Positions 33,089-45,576 of a stretch of DNA of 64,000 bases are shown piece by piece. Every line of letters starts with the position of its first letter. Position 1 is the first letter of the stretch. The stretch comes from Alectoria sarmentosa. Its lineage: Eukaryota > Ascomycota > Lecanoromycetes > Lecanorales > Parmeliaceae. Location of the stretch: assembly GCA_009733775.1 (NCBI GenBank), contig WOGZ01000020.1, positions 62,001 through 126,000 of the forward strand, in the 5' to 3' direction. The translations under genes were made by a program, and so were the position numbers. The notes below the pieces were generated by a model. The model was not told the origin of the DNA. It made no database searches and saw only the letters and a program-made list of their open reading frames with translations.

Positions 33089-34383
33089 TTAGCTTTGGAA
33101 CCCTGATCTATGGTATACCTGCGGTGAAAGATACGAAGTCAAAGAAAGGGTCTCATTCTGCACCGCGCAAGAGATGTAAGTCTGCACCCCACATTCCCGA
33201 TCCAGACTCCGGTACGTGCAAAATCCATCGACGGCCCGCCGATAGTTGGACGTGAAATCGGCTCTGCCGTGCCTTTCCATGAACGCCGTCAGCCCTTGCA
33301 GGATATCGAGATCGTTGCGGCCGTAGTGTCTGGTGTTGATGTAGAGTTTCGGTTCCGGCAACGCGTTGCCGGCTTTGATGTCATAATTGTACATCATGCC
33401 GGCCGTCATATGATCATTGAACGGCAGGTCCTCCTCCATGGGGTCGGCCTCATCCAGTCCCAAAAGCAGACACCACAGATCGTGCAGTTGCCTCCAGACG
33501 GTTTCCGAATAGGAGAGCTTGCCGCCGATCGTCATGTACGTTCGGACGCTGTCGAAAGATGTGAGAGAGGATCTGGCGTATACTTTGAGCCGGGACTGGC
33601 TCAGAGGAACGCAGTCGATTGCGAGGCCTTCGACACTGACCTGACGGCCTTCGGGGGAGGAGGCGAGGAAGTTGTCGAGCTCGAAAAGCGCCGGGAAATC
33701 TATTGGTCCGCGCTCCAGCGCTTTGATGCTTCGAACAATGGCGCTCCATTGGGAGTCGCCGGTTTCCACTGCAGGGGCGAAGTAGGCCTTGACGGCAATT
33801 TGACTCCTCTCGAATTCGAATCCCAAAAACATGGATGATCTGTAGCCTCTACTTTCGGCCTGGACGGCCGCCTCACTTGTACCGTTCGCTCGAAGACGGA
33901 AGGCGTTGGTGAAATAATCAAACAACTGCCAGTCGCTGTACGGCAAAGTCACACGAAGCCGATGGGCAAGCTCTATGACTGCCCCTTGATTGAAGTGATC
34001 AATCGAATCTACATCAGACGGAATAGCTTCCATCGTGCAACGGATTCTTGGCGCCTTGGTCGAATCGCTCCAATTCCAGCTGAATTCAATGGGAGAATGA
34101 TCATCCGTCATGTAGCTCTTCCAGATCTTGTGCAGGCCGTTATCCGCTGGCCGAGGTCCTAGCCTTGTTACGATGTAATGGTTGTATAAAAGAAGAGCTT
34201 GATATTGACTGTGCAGATCAAGCTCGCTTCCGAAAGTAGTAATCCTAGCAAACGGCCTGTCGTATGCCACCAGAATGCAGCATCTTCGTCGGACGAATCC
34301 AGCCAACGGGCAAGACTTCTAAACGCTTCTGTGGACTTTTCGAAGGAAGAATTAGACGCGGTGCAGTCCTTGTTGTTATCCAC
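33089..34383 (-). pseudogene. DMATS-type aromatic prenyltransferase, frameshifted
   Basis: The 34306-33089 frame carries most of an ABBA-fold DMATS enzyme: QALLLYNHYIVTRLGPRP, the indole-binding block SPIEFSWNW, KAYFAPAVETG, and CGVQTYISCAV near the end. The N-terminal part (SFEKSTEAFRSLARWL, then DAAFWWHTTGRLLGLLLSEAS) is in another frame that overlaps at about 34217-34224. Alignment of the two leaves exactly one missing base and no room for an intron. No ATG opens the N-terminal frame after a TAG upstream, so a further 5' exon may be missing. The family attaches dimethylallyl groups to tryptophan or other aromatics in secondary metabolism. As written, the enzyme cannot be made. Confidence 0.85.
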
Positions 34384-36283
34384 AATAGCCTGGGACTATG
34401 ATTTATTAGACTTGGAAATATTTGCGAAAGACCACTGTGCTCACCCCGAAAGAGCCCCGGTAATTATGTTTCTGCTTGGATGTACGTTTCGTCTCACATG
34501 CTAAAACAAGTTGTGATTGAGATGGAGGTGGATAAGGTGTGTTGCGGGTCCTCCAAGCCTTGGGAAGGTAGCTCTTCAGACAGAGAAACATCACGGAGGA
34601 ATAAGAACAGTAAGAAAGACGTTTCCTTCTCAATAATACTGGCTTCATGGAAATGGCAGCAGCTATGTGGGAATCCACGCGTCACAGATGCGAAGATTTA
34701 TCGCGAAATATATAGCTGCGAACAGCAAGGCTTGACAACCGTATCCTGGAAACAAAGCACTGCATACGATACATGACCACGTGAATGGACGAAGACGCTT
34801 TCCTGGCCGGACCTCACTGCGACACCCATCTCGCTCAGGTAGATGGTCTTCGAGTGGACAGCATCACAGGCTGCGCCTTCAGCTAACGTAGGTGTGTGCA
34901 CACCAAAAGTGAAACATGCATACATCTGAATTTCTTGAAAGTCAACGTGCCAGCGGCTGACATCGACATGCTTCTAGATGGGCGGGCGTAGCTCGGTATT
35001 CGCAAAGATGTGAATGCAATAGATGGCAGCGTGGGAGCGGATGGTGAGTGTTTTGCAACATTTGATGTGCCACGGCACGAATCGGCGGATTCTCGTTGAA
35101 GAAGAATCCTTGGCAGCGCCACATTGAAGGACGAAGCAAATCAAAGCCTTGATCTGCTCGACCAAGCACCACACCAATTCAGGACATTCCCCAGGGCATG
35201 CTGGGCTACCCCTGTATCTGGACCGCTGTGCTCGGTGCATTGCTCTACTAGGCACTCGTAGATCTGGAAGGATCATACAAACGTATACTTGGACCCACGC
35301 CGCTCACGTAGGAGCATGACTATGCCAAGGCAACTGACGAGAGAGAGAAATGCTGTCGTTGGCCAGCCCAGACTGACTGAATCTGTGGCCATCGTCGCAA
35401 CTACTTCCATTTGCAGTCTTCCCTCGTGACGTGATGATGCGATTGGATATGACGTCTTTATAGTACTTAGCTTTTCTTCCGTAGGTCTATGCAGACATCC
35501 TTCCCCGTTGCATACGCGATGTTTGCAACGGCCGAAATCCCAAATTTTAAGCTTTTAATAACGAATACTGGCACACACCCACACACACCCCAATATCCAA
35601 CTTAATAATTTACAGTAACAATGTTCTCTGCCGAACTTATCTTCCCTCCTACCGAGCTGCAAGCCCGTTTTCTTCCTTTCCCTCGAGGCACATTATATCG
35701 CTAGCGCTTACAGGTTGTTTTCACACGGGTCGCCCCCCCTCAGCTCCCGAACCGTTGCTTGGCAGATCATCAAGCCCGCTCATTGATCAAATCTCATTAC
35801 TAAGCGGCCAAGACGGGTTTATGCAGTCACTCATGAAAATTAGCAGGGGTGCGGTCCGACGTGAAAAGATCCTGTACCCATGGCATTAACATCTGCGCGC
35901 CGGCGGCGGATCCGAAACCCGAACCTCTTTTTCGTCATGCATAAACTACATGTGCGTAAGCATGAGTTGTGGAATGTGGAGGCAGTTTGGAGGCGTGTTT
36001 GTGGACAACCTCGGCTTCCTCAGGGTCAGAAGTGTGCTGAGAGCCTGAGCGGAACTTCATTCGCCCACTAATAGATAAGTCTAGTGTTGGTTTGTTTTCT
36101 ATGTTTCTTTGGAATTTACTCTTCTTGCTCCTGATATCTTCTGTCTGATCCGAAACGCTCTGATCAGCACCACGGTCGCCCAAATACAAAATAGTCCGTA
36201 ACGAAGGGAAACCCGCAATTGGTGAAACAGGATGTCACAAATCTCGTATGCCTTAGGCAGAGGATACTTAGCTTCTGTACGGT
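34384..36283. other. Intergenic, 1.9 kb, no supported gene
   Basis: Only short overlapping frames. A CA-rich patch (cacacacccacacacacccc) lies near 35574. The 5' end of the prenyltransferase gene might extend into 34384-34680, but I could not define an exon. Confidence 0.45.
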
Positions 36284-37309
36284 ATGTCTACAAGTAACTT
36301 GGAGGCGCTAAAACAATATATTGACCTACGACCTAGTCTGTATGCCCAACACTGGATGTGGAGATTTCAGCTCGGCTACCTCCTTCATCCTACCATCCCA
36401 CAAGATAAAGAAGACTTGAAGATTGCAGACATTGCGTGTGGGACAGGGTTAGTGAGCTCAAGCCTTTGCTGAAGATCTGCAAAATTTACTGATTTCTTGC
36501 TAGAATATGGCTCATAGAGGCAGCTCGAACCCTTCCAGCTTCCACGCAATTAGATGGGTACGACATTTCACCAGCGCAGTACCCACCCAAAGAATGGCTT
36601 CCCAAGAATGTGAATCTCAATGTCTTAGACATGCTGGATCCCGTTCCTGAAGAGCTCATTGGAAAGTACGACGTTGTGCATGTCGGTTTAATCGTCATGG
36701 TGGTCAGGAATGAGAATCCTACCCCAGTGCTCAACAACCTAATGGCTCTTCTGAGTATGGGACCATCCTCCTAGGCCCCAAAGGTTCTTTAGCTGATCAT
36801 CATTTAGAACCCGGAGGTTACCTTCAGTGGGATGAGTCAGATATGAACAGCTTAACAGTCACACATGCAGATGGCCTCACACCGCACCCCAGGTTCGATG
36901 AATTTCGTTCGTACTGGAAGCCCTGGCTTCTTGCTCGAGGCTTGACATGGAAGTGAGTTCCAGAACCAACGTTTACGAAAATGATAAGGAACGCTATCTA
37001 ATCACCACGGCCCTACTATGTAGATGGGCAACACAGATAGACAAGCTGTTTAACGGTCATGGTCTCGAACTGTGTTTCTACCAACGTCTCCCCATTAAAG
37101 ACGAGATCAAGAAACCATGGACCGACGTTCAAGTCACAGCTGGCGGAGAGCAGATCAAGAACGTCGTCATCCCGGCCTGCAAGGAAGGCGAAGAGCCAAG
37201 CCCGGAGAAATGGTTACAGTTGCTTGATGGTCTTGTCGCGGAATCGCAGCGGAACCAGGCGCATACCATGGACATGATTGTCGCGGTGGGCAGGAAAGCG
37301 ATGCTGTGA
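36284..37309 (+). CDS. SAM-dependent methyltransferase, 281 aa, 4 exons
   Basis: Exons 36284-36447, 36504-36754, 36808-36952 and 37024-37309, summing to 282 codons. Motif I reads IADIACGTGIW (Gly-rich SAM site at residues 49-55, spanning intron 1), followed by LDGYDISPAQYP (acidic end of beta2), KYDVVHVGLIVMVV (motif II region) and LKPGGYLQWDE (motif III, spanning intron 2). This layout fits the UbiE/small-molecule class-I methyltransferases that occur in fungal secondary-metabolite clusters. Acceptor unknown. It is the only undamaged member of the 33-44 kb accessory block, next to broken prenyltransferase and monooxygenase genes. Confidence 0.88.
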
Positions 37310-38012
37310 ATTGTTGAGTTCAGCGAGAGGAATAAATTCTTATCATTATTCGTGCTTCTCGAACTGGGATATTGTAAGCAGCATATAGGTCGAGCATCTA
37401 GCCAAATAGTACTGCGTACGACTCGAAGTTACGTGTACAGATAGGCAATGACAAGGTTTGACCAGTATAAAATCCCACTTGTACATAACTTCTCCTCGCC
37501 AAGCTGAGCCCAAAACTTGCCTGTGTAATATCTCCAAATATTCTTTACACCTATTCTATACCATTTTGCACTTTTCTTCTTACGCTTGCCTTACATTCAT
37601 CTTACATTCATCTTACACTTATCTTACGCTTATCTTACATTTATCTTACATCCATCCTATGTATAGATCGTAATCATTTCGACCTCTTGGAGTCGGCTCG
37701 TATCGCTCCTATCGGCGATGGCGATGGATGACGATGGCGCGTTGTTCTGCTGCCCCATGCCATGCCGTGCCGTACAGTTCACACTAGATGAGGTTGGGAC
37801 AGGAAGCTTGTTCCACATGGTGGTCGTGATTCTTGAACTGATGAACTGAACGAGCTAGGAAATGTTTCCTTCTTCTTTCTGTATTCTATCTCCATGACTG
37901 GTTTTCTCTTCAAAGTTGGCATACAAGTCTCATATATTTTATCTCTGCTTGTGGAGGCGTCGCTTCCGCATGGAAGAACCAGAATTCGATGAAACTGTTG
38001 ACGCTATCCATC
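37310..38012. other. Intergenic with an 11-bp minisatellite
   Basis: No gene. Contains the tandem array at 37579-37655 described separately. Confidence 0.5.
37579..37655. repeat. Minisatellite, 7 x 11 bp
   Basis: Seven consecutive 11-bp units of consensus CTTACATTCAT with small substitutions. Confidence 0.88.
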
Positions 38013-40108
38013 ATGAGCGCCCGATGCGAAATATTATGCATCGGTGCGGGCGCGTCCGGACTGTGCTTTGCTTACAAACTCCAGCGTTCTTTTCGTAATT
38101 TCTCTCTTACGGTCCGTGCCCTGCCCTGTCTCAGGTCTCATTCCATGCGCTTGAGCCTTTACCACTGACGTTCTACGCAAGATCTACGAGAAGAATCCGG
38201 GTGTCTCTGGAACTTGGTATGAGAATACATATCCAGGGTTAGAAGTTCGACCTCCTCTCACGTTTCGTTTCGATGACAAATTATGCGAACTTGCAGATGC
38301 GCCTGTGATATACCAGCACATAATTACACCTTTTCTTTCGAACCAAAACATGATTGGTCTTCTGTCTATGCCAGTAGTTCAGAGATCAACGACTACTTCA
38401 ACGGTTTCTCCAAGAAGTACTGCCTAGACAAATACATCAAAACGCGTCACGAAGTGTCCAAGGCTTGCTGGAGTGAAGAACAGGGCAAGTGGAATGTTAC
38501 TATCGAAGATGTGATCTCTGGTCAAACCCTCGAGGACTCTTGTGACATCCTCATCCAGGCCGCGGGATACCTCAACAATTGGGCATGGCCCGATATTCGA
38601 GGGCTCGATAAATTCAAAGGAACGATGCTTCATACTGCGAAGTGGGACGATACCGTTGATTTGAAGGGAAAGCAGGTTGGTTTGATCGGAAATGGGTAAG
38701 ACTGTGTGGATTGTTTCTGCGTCTATTCTAATATCTACGGTGATCAGTCCGTCTGGAATCCAAGTTTTGCCTGCAATCCAGCCTATTGTCAAGACACTCA
38801 CCGCCTTCATCCGCTCGCCGGCTTGGGTTTTACCTACCATCGGAACTGCACAGAGGGTTTACTCTCGGGAAGAGAATTGAGGTTTTCGCTGAAGATCCTG
38901 AGAAGCTAACAGCTCATCGTAAGGCCAACGAGACAATGATGAATAGCATATTCAGTAAGTCACCATTTTGCACAAATAATCCGAGGCCAAAAATTGCAAT
39001 GTTCTGATCTCCCAGGTGTTTATCTACAGGATTCAAGGTTGCAAAAAATGTTGAAGGCACGCTGCATCAACGAGATGAAGCAGATACTGCAAAATGATGA
39101 CCTTGCGGGAAAATTCATACCAACATATAGCGTTGGTTGTTCACGGCTCACCCCAAGTCCAGGCTACTTGGAAGTACACATCTCTGCTCATTTTATTCAT
39201 AACATTATCGCTCACGAAATATTGTAGACAATGCGCAAAGACAATGTGACTGCTGTTCACAGCGCAGTGACAGAACTCACAGAGACTGGCTGTATATGCG
39301 AAAACGGTGAAGAGTTCCCCCTCGACGTCCTTGTTTGCGCCACTGGGTTTGATACTTCTTAACGGACTCGCTTCCCCATCATCGGACCTGACGGTGTCAG
39401 CCTCGAACATGACTGGGCAAACGAGCTTAAATGCTACCTGGGTATCGCAGCGGCAGGCTTCCCGAACTATTGCATGTCCCTTGGACCTTATTCCCCGGTT
39501 GGAGCTGGCTCGGTAATACCCTTGATTGGTATGTCCTTGCATCACTTAAGATCCAAGATTTAGAGTAGCAATCTGCTAAACAACATGTCCCCGGTCCCCA
39601 CAGAGACTCAAATTGACCACATCCTCAAACTCGTCGACCGCTACCAAAAGGAACGCATCCACTCCTTCCGCCCCTCCCACACCGCCGTCTCCACTTCCTC
39701 GCCCACACCGCCCACTTCATGCCCCGCACAGTCTGGTCCCAAACCTGCCGCTCCCCTTTCAAAGTTCCCGCCACGGGCGGCGTTCCCAGCCTCTGGCCCG
39801 GCAGCACCCTGCACTACATGGAAGCGCTCAAGGACCTGCGGGCCGACGATTGGGAGATCCGATATTGGGGCAACCGCTTCGCTTTCTTGGGGAACGGACT
39901 GAGTCAGGCCGAGTTCGACCCCAGTTGCGATTTGGGGTACTATGTCAAGGAGAGAGACGAGAGTCCTTGGGCGAGCCGGAGGAAGAGGAGGGAGCTTCTG
40001 ACCAGGAGTGGGACGCAGACGGAGACGGAGCTTCATGTTCCCTGTCGGCGTGATCCGGATGCGATTGTGTTGGAGTCCAAGAGAGGATGTAGATCAGCTG
40101 AGAATTAG
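38013..40108 (+). pseudogene. Baeyer-Villiger-type flavin monooxygenase, broken
   Basis: ATG 38013 opens MSARCEILCIGAGASGL (FAD site GAGASG, residues 11-16). After likely introns come YEKNPGVSGTWYENTYPG and CACDIPAHNYTFSF, then AAGYLNNWAWPDI and the NADPH-site start VGLIGNG. Later blocks are FAEDPEKLTAHRKANE, VCATGF, PNYCMSLGP and the conserved C-terminal YWGNRFAFLGNG. Lesions: an extra base near 38873 shifts REEIEVF out of frame; TAA at about 39361-39363 follows GFDTS; one base is missing near 39690 before FLAHTAHFM. Intact relatives are ~600 aa FAD/NADPH enzymes that insert oxygen into ketones or hydroxylate, often in secondary metabolism. Introns can explain some breaks but not these three. 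Confidence 0.85.
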
Positions 40109-42394
40109 AAATATGGACCTAGGCTTTGGAATGGATGAGTAGATGGGAACTGCAATCAAAGAGAGGCAGACTTTCATTGACGCAGTGGTTGAGATATTCC
40201 ATTTTCTTTCAACCGTGAGAATTGAGGGCGGGGAATCCCTTGCAGCTTTTGCGTCGCCTTTTCGTCCAGTCTCCTTGAGAGTTCAGGTCTTCTTGAGAAT
40301 TCAAAAGAAAAAAAGGTTCGAGAGAGTTGCAGAGCCGCGCTTTCTCCCCCAGCGAACAGCATCGTCCGAAGTGCATCGCGAAGAACTTCTCTGTCAGTCA
40401 GAATTCTTTGCAATTTCCTGGACGAAAGATATAGCGGCCCTTTCTCCTCCTCAGAGCAATCGTTATTATCCAACGAGTACCTTAGGAAGCAAGCCTACAG
40501 CATCGCGTTCTAGCCGTCGTCATCACATGGCCTCTATCAACATGCTTCTTCTACATAAACTCATGCCACCCACTTCACGCTCTCTCCCCAAAACATTTCC
40601 CTGGGCCTGGCACCCCCACAATCCGCGAACATCCCCCATCCGAAAACCGCAACTCTCCTTCCTTCCTTCCTTCCTTCCTGCACCCCTTGGAACGCAGTGA
40701 TGAAGTCTCGCGTCGAACGAAACGACTCGGGATGTGACAAAAACTCAGAAATCGAAGAGATGTTATTAGATACCGACAGATGAACCTTTCTTTAGTGTAT
40801 CTATCTTATTGCTAAATGCTGCAGGCCAAGGCCAGGAGAAGGCTGGGTCGTTTTTTTTTTCTTCGATTCGTGGCACATGACGAAGCCTCTTACTGTAAGA
40901 GCCGGCACTCCAAATTGATAGCACTACATTTCGTTGATATGAAGGGAAATGGGCATGTTGGTGGGGATGTACCGCTCGTGGATTAGAGGGTGTTACAATG
41001 GGAGATTGATTATGGATATACGTGTATTGAAAAGGTGTGTATGAGGATCCAATTGCAAGTCGCCTTTGAAAAGGTTTGGTGGTTGTTACATTTTTGTCTA
41101 GTGTGCTTGTAGTTTATAGAAAGATGGCGCTATAATGCGGGGGCAGAATCCTTTTCAAAGTACTTACCTTGGAGGGTGGCTGCGAGTTGGATTAACCGTG
41201 ATCGCACGGTATCTACACCGTAGCAGTAGTAGAGCGTAGAATAAAGCTTTTGTCCTTTTTCATTTAGAGATGGTTTATCTCGTAAAAAGTGTATACGTAG
41301 AAACCAATCTGCTACCATAACATCAATGAAATCGATTTAAAAAATTGACGTTAAAAGTTACTTTCGATAGTTTAATATACATATTACTCAGCAACCGCTT
41401 CTGTCAAAAAATACCGTAATTACACTGTCACTTAAGCTCATACCTCTTCGCTAAGGTATATTACCCATACTTTACGGCTTTGAGTTAATATATCGGATGC
41501 GTTATCTGAGTGCGGCACCAGCGTCAAGCTTGTCTTAAACGAAAAGCTCAAAGGAGCGCTGGCCGCTGCGGTTGAGCTATATACTACAAATTTTGGCCAG
41601 CGAATCAAATTCATTGCGTGTCGATGAGGTAGCGTAAGTTGATCGACGATTTGATGATTGATACAAGCCATGGTGTATCGTGCCGGAAGGATTTTAGTGG
41701 CTGCCTTATTGCCCATTACTCCTCACCCAACACCCCGAAGTTTGACGAGGAAGTATGTCGATCAGCCGATCCTGCTCGGAATTGTATACAATATCGGTAG
41801 CGTTGTGGATTGTGGGATTCATCGATACGCACCAACGTATGTGGCACGTTGCTGCTCTGTAAGCCGATTGCGTGTGGACACCATGTTGGCATAGGTGTCC
41901 CACACAGGTTAGACTTGCGAGATAGCTAACCAACATCGATGGTGTGCCAACAGCCAATGTAATGCATATGCCCGCCGACAGCGAATATGCATGAACGAGG
42001 TGCTGTTCTGACCATGTGAGAGATATACCTCCTGGGTGATCTGAGCCGTGATGCTCTAAGGTTGAGGAAGGGTTTTCGGGCCGGTCAGATTTGTAACTTA
42101 GAAAATCGGCACTTCCGTGCGTGCATGTGGGATTCTTGACGCATAAAATGTATATCCAATCACTTTCTGTTTTGTGTTTGAGGGGACAAGGAGTTGACGG
42201 CTGTACCATGTCTAGCCTGTGCTTCTACAAGAGTGGAAAATACGGCTTTTGACTTGCTACGTTCTTTGCTATCAGGCTTATCATGAAAGATCAAGCATGA
42301 ATCTCGCCATATTTAATCCTATCAGAACTTCTCCAGCTTAAAGATTTAACTCTTCCGTTCTGATGTTCTTTGCCTTCTTACAGGGACTGCAACC
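40109..42394. other. Intergenic, 2.3 kb, no supported gene
   Basis: No family recognisable on either strand. Contains a CCTT microsatellite (40657-40679) and a run of T near 40852. AT content rises mildly around 41330-41480. Confidence 0.45.
40657..40679. repeat. (CCTT)n microsatellite
   Basis: About five to six tandem CCTT units. Confidence 0.85.
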
Positions 42395-44000
42395 ATGACT
42401 GAACATATCGACGGGCCTATAATGGGAGCCCTGCCTCCACCGCCGGGTATCACTCCCAACTTCGTGAACCCGCCTTCAGTCCAAACAGGGACTATCGCAG
42501 TGATTGTCGTCTGTCTGACCGTCAGCACGTTGTGTGTTGGGTCACGTGCAGCTACAGGATTTGTGAATCGCTTTGCAAATGCCGGTTGGGATGACTGTGA
42601 GTAGCTCTATCTGGCAGATCATCCTATGTTACTCAGATCCTTTTGGCTATGTTGTGCTTACATTCTCGCTAGATACATCTTTCTTCGCTTGGGTAGGACG
42701 CGGATGCTATTATCTTGCTCAAGCCTGTTTTGACACAACTTAATTAACTCTGATCGCTTATTGCGTTTTCATTTTGGAGTCCAATAAATACGGGAATGGA
42801 ATCCACATGTGGGATGTTCCTGCACCAGAGGTGGTCCAGCTTGCTAAGGTAGATTTACCCAGCATGTCCGTCCTAGCAAGTATCCTGGAGTATAGATACT
42901 GACGGGGGGAGATTTAGGTTGCCAATGCTGCACAAATCTTCTACTCCGTACCAATTTACTTCACAAAGCTCTCTATTTTACTGCAGTATATGCGAATATT
43001 TGTCGTTTCCCGCACTGGAACTACCTTCTATGCCGTTCAGGGCCTTATTTGGATAAATTGGTTGTTCTACATTGCGGTCACATTCGCCCTCATCTTTGCT
43101 TGCAACCCTAGAGAAAAAACTTGGAACCCAATGATCCCGGTCACTGTATCAATCAACAGGATATTTTCATCACCACTGCCGTTGTGAATGTTGTCATCAA
43201 CATCATGATTCTTATTATACCTTTGAACTGCTTGCGCAAATTGCAAATGCCGCTTCGACGAAAACTGGGAATCTCAGTGATATTCGCGACTGGTATTTTG
43301 TAAGTCCAGTATCATACTCCCATTTTCTGTAGAATTCAGGTCTCAAGCCCTACAGCCAAGACATCTCATACACAAGGCGCCAGTGGATGGTACAGAAGAA
43401 AAACACCAAGAAACTGACCTCTTACAGCGCAACAGTCACGAGTATAATCTGGCTCGTCGAAACGATTCAATACGCCAGCAACCCGGATTTCTCTTACAAC
43501 GCTGCCATAGTCGGCGAATGGACGTATGCACCCCCCGATTTCTATCCTTCGTTCCTGGCCCCATCCTCTTAGTCCCCACTGAGATCAAGATCCTCTCTTC
43601 TAGCCTAGCGGAACTCGCTGCCGGCCTCGTCGTTGGCTGTATGCCGACCTTCCCGCAACTGTTCCGGCAATCCATCCCCAAAGTCTCGGCTGGCCTCCGC
43701 GGCTACTGGTCTCGCGCTCGCACCTCCCTCCTCACATCCAACCACTCGCACCAGCCCCTCGCAGCAAAGGGTTCGTGGGAGAGCCGTGAGCGGACCCACA
43801 ATTATTTGGAGTTGGACGAGCGCGGTGGGCAGGGTTTCGAGAAGACGATGGAGGATAAAAGGCCCGATCTTCTGGCGTTGAGTGGTAATGGAAAGGGGAA
43901 GGAAGAAGATTTGGAAAGTGGGAAGCGTAATGGGAATGGCGGTAGGAAGGGGAGCACTGGGATTAGGAAGACGATCACGGTCGAGCAGGAGCATGTGTAG
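42395..44000 (+). pseudogene. Fungal rhodopsin-like integral membrane protein (multi-exon), probably frameshifted
   Basis: ATG 42395 (MTEHIDGPIMGALPPPPG). Helices and motifs follow the seven-helix fungal 'rhodopsin domain' family: IAVIVVCLTVSTLCVGSR, then VANAAQIFYSVPIYFTKLSILL, then LIWINWLFYIAVTFALIFACNPREKTWNP, then INIMILIIPLNCLRKLQMPLRRKLG and a C-terminal helix LAELAAGLVVGCMPTFPQ. Several short introns are evident (for example 42597 donor GTGAGT, 43303-43370 region, about 43524-43603). Between WNPMIP and the expected GHCINQQDIF the frame changes at about 43137-43140 with one base missing and no possible intron, so the gene is either broken or the base is a sequencing error. The hydrophilic tail (about 120 aa) is charged. 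Function in this family is not established; plasma-membrane sensing is often suggested. Confidence 0.7.
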
Positions 44001-44848
44001 GGTTTCGTGAACTTTGTTGTCGGTGGTGGTGGTGCTTTGGTTGTTGGTTATAAGAATTCAACGAGCAGACACATGCCCTGAAATGACGAGAAAACATGAC
44101 AATTTAACTCCTGCTGAATTTGCTCCTCCGTATTATTTCTGATGCGATTCCTCAGCTCGGGAAGAGCCAATATGCTTTACAATATCGTCGAGATTCTCTG
44201 CTACGAAAAGGCGGCCGAGCTCAGCGCAGATTCTTGTCTATTTAAAAGGGGAGATGACGAAGCTATTCATTACTATGCTTAGCGAAGGGGTGCGATTTTC
44301 TCGATGCCTGCACACACTAATGCAAAGACTTGTTGACGTTGAAACAAACTTTGGAAGCATTGATCGACCACACCAACCATCACTCTCTAAAATGTTTCAC
44401 AAAAATTGCTTATTGCGTTGAATAATTCTTGACCAAGCTCGGATGTTAGGCTGGAGGGTTGTCTGGACAATACGCTTAGCAGTGAACTGTACGCGACAAG
44501 GATAGCCTAAAATAGTACAAGGCTTGTCTCGGCTTGGCGCTTGTCGACGCCTCGGAAACGACCTCGGTGGTGTCCAAGTTTCAATCCACGGTCCAGGTTC
44601 CTTGATCCTCGAGTAGGACCACATCAATCACGACACTCGTATAGCTTCCCTCTTAAATTTCTCTGCATCGCACTGCTTTGAAACCCGAGGCTGACTAAAT
44701 CCCTCGAACCAAGTCGACACGGAAGGCTATTATTGCCACTGCCCTTCCAAGTCGTTCATCACTCCAAGAAGCTGGTCCTTTGACCGCGGCCTTTCTAGGC
44801 CAGGAAGACATTCGAGATCGACCCGTTACCACACACACTCCAGTGAAT
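44001..44848. other. Intergenic, no supported gene
   Basis: Contains a GT-rich patch near 44020-44045 and the promoter of the following gene. Nothing else supported. Confidence 0.45.
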
Positions 44849-45576
44849 ATGGGTTTCATGCTGGAAAAGAGACAGACAAACCTCAACCTTGATGACGACG
44901 ACGATGGCAATAGCCTGTGGGGCTACTCTACAGTGAGTGTTGATTGATAGCACCTTGATAATGAACGCCTAGCTGATACTGGTGCAGACAGGAGTAGCCA
45001 TCAAATGGGCCGTCGTTGGCGCAATTCTCATATTACTCGTACTATGGCTTGTCTTGGGACGCATGCACGCCCAACGAAGGATGAGACGAGGTCAGCGTCC
45101 GATGATATACCATAGAGTACGTCTCTACGAACCTTTCAATGGCTCTTTGCTGAAGCGTTACAGTTTCTGGTCCCCAGGCAACAACGGGCTCCTTTCTATC
45201 CACAACCTCAGTACGCTTCTAATGGACCTGGCTGGGGTGGTGAAGGGTACCCCATGCAAGCATACCCTCCTCCTGGTAGGTTATACAAGATTTGACACAC
45301 AAGAATGATGCTGACGGTACAGCCTACAATACCGATCATGTACCACCGCCAGTGTATCAACCTCCGGAGGGCGGCTCCAAGATCAATCCTCATCAGGATT
45401 GGGCTGCTGTTCCACCTCCTGGTCCGCCACCTGGTCATGAAGCTGGGGAGTCCTCGAGGATGATGGAGACTGTGCCGTTGAATCAAGAGGAGAATGGACA
45501 GGACCATATTACTGCGCAATCACATGTCCAGACAGAGAACCCGGGGATGATATCGAGGTTGAACCCGTTCAAGTGA
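44849..45576 (+). CDS. RCR-like single-pass membrane protein, 192 aa, 4 exons
   Basis: Exons 44849-44932, 44988-45116, 45164-45275 and 45323-45576. After an acidic N-terminus (LNLDDDDDGNS) comes one membrane helix, AIKWAVVGAILILLVLWLVLG, followed by basic RMHAQRRMRRGQ. A Pro/Tyr/Gln-rich cytosolic tail includes PPPVYQPPEGGSK, a PY-type motif (PPPVY) that can recruit Rsp5/Nedd4 ubiquitin ligases. This layout matches the fungal RCR (resistance to Congo red) family, which acts in the ER/endosome on chitin deposition and protein sorting. Assignment to the family is by layout and motifs. Confidence 0.8.

Noticed and set aside
36284..37309. LaeA-type global regulator
   Set aside because: It is a class-I methyltransferase, but I see no LaeA-specific sequence; a small-molecule tailoring enzyme is the simpler reading.
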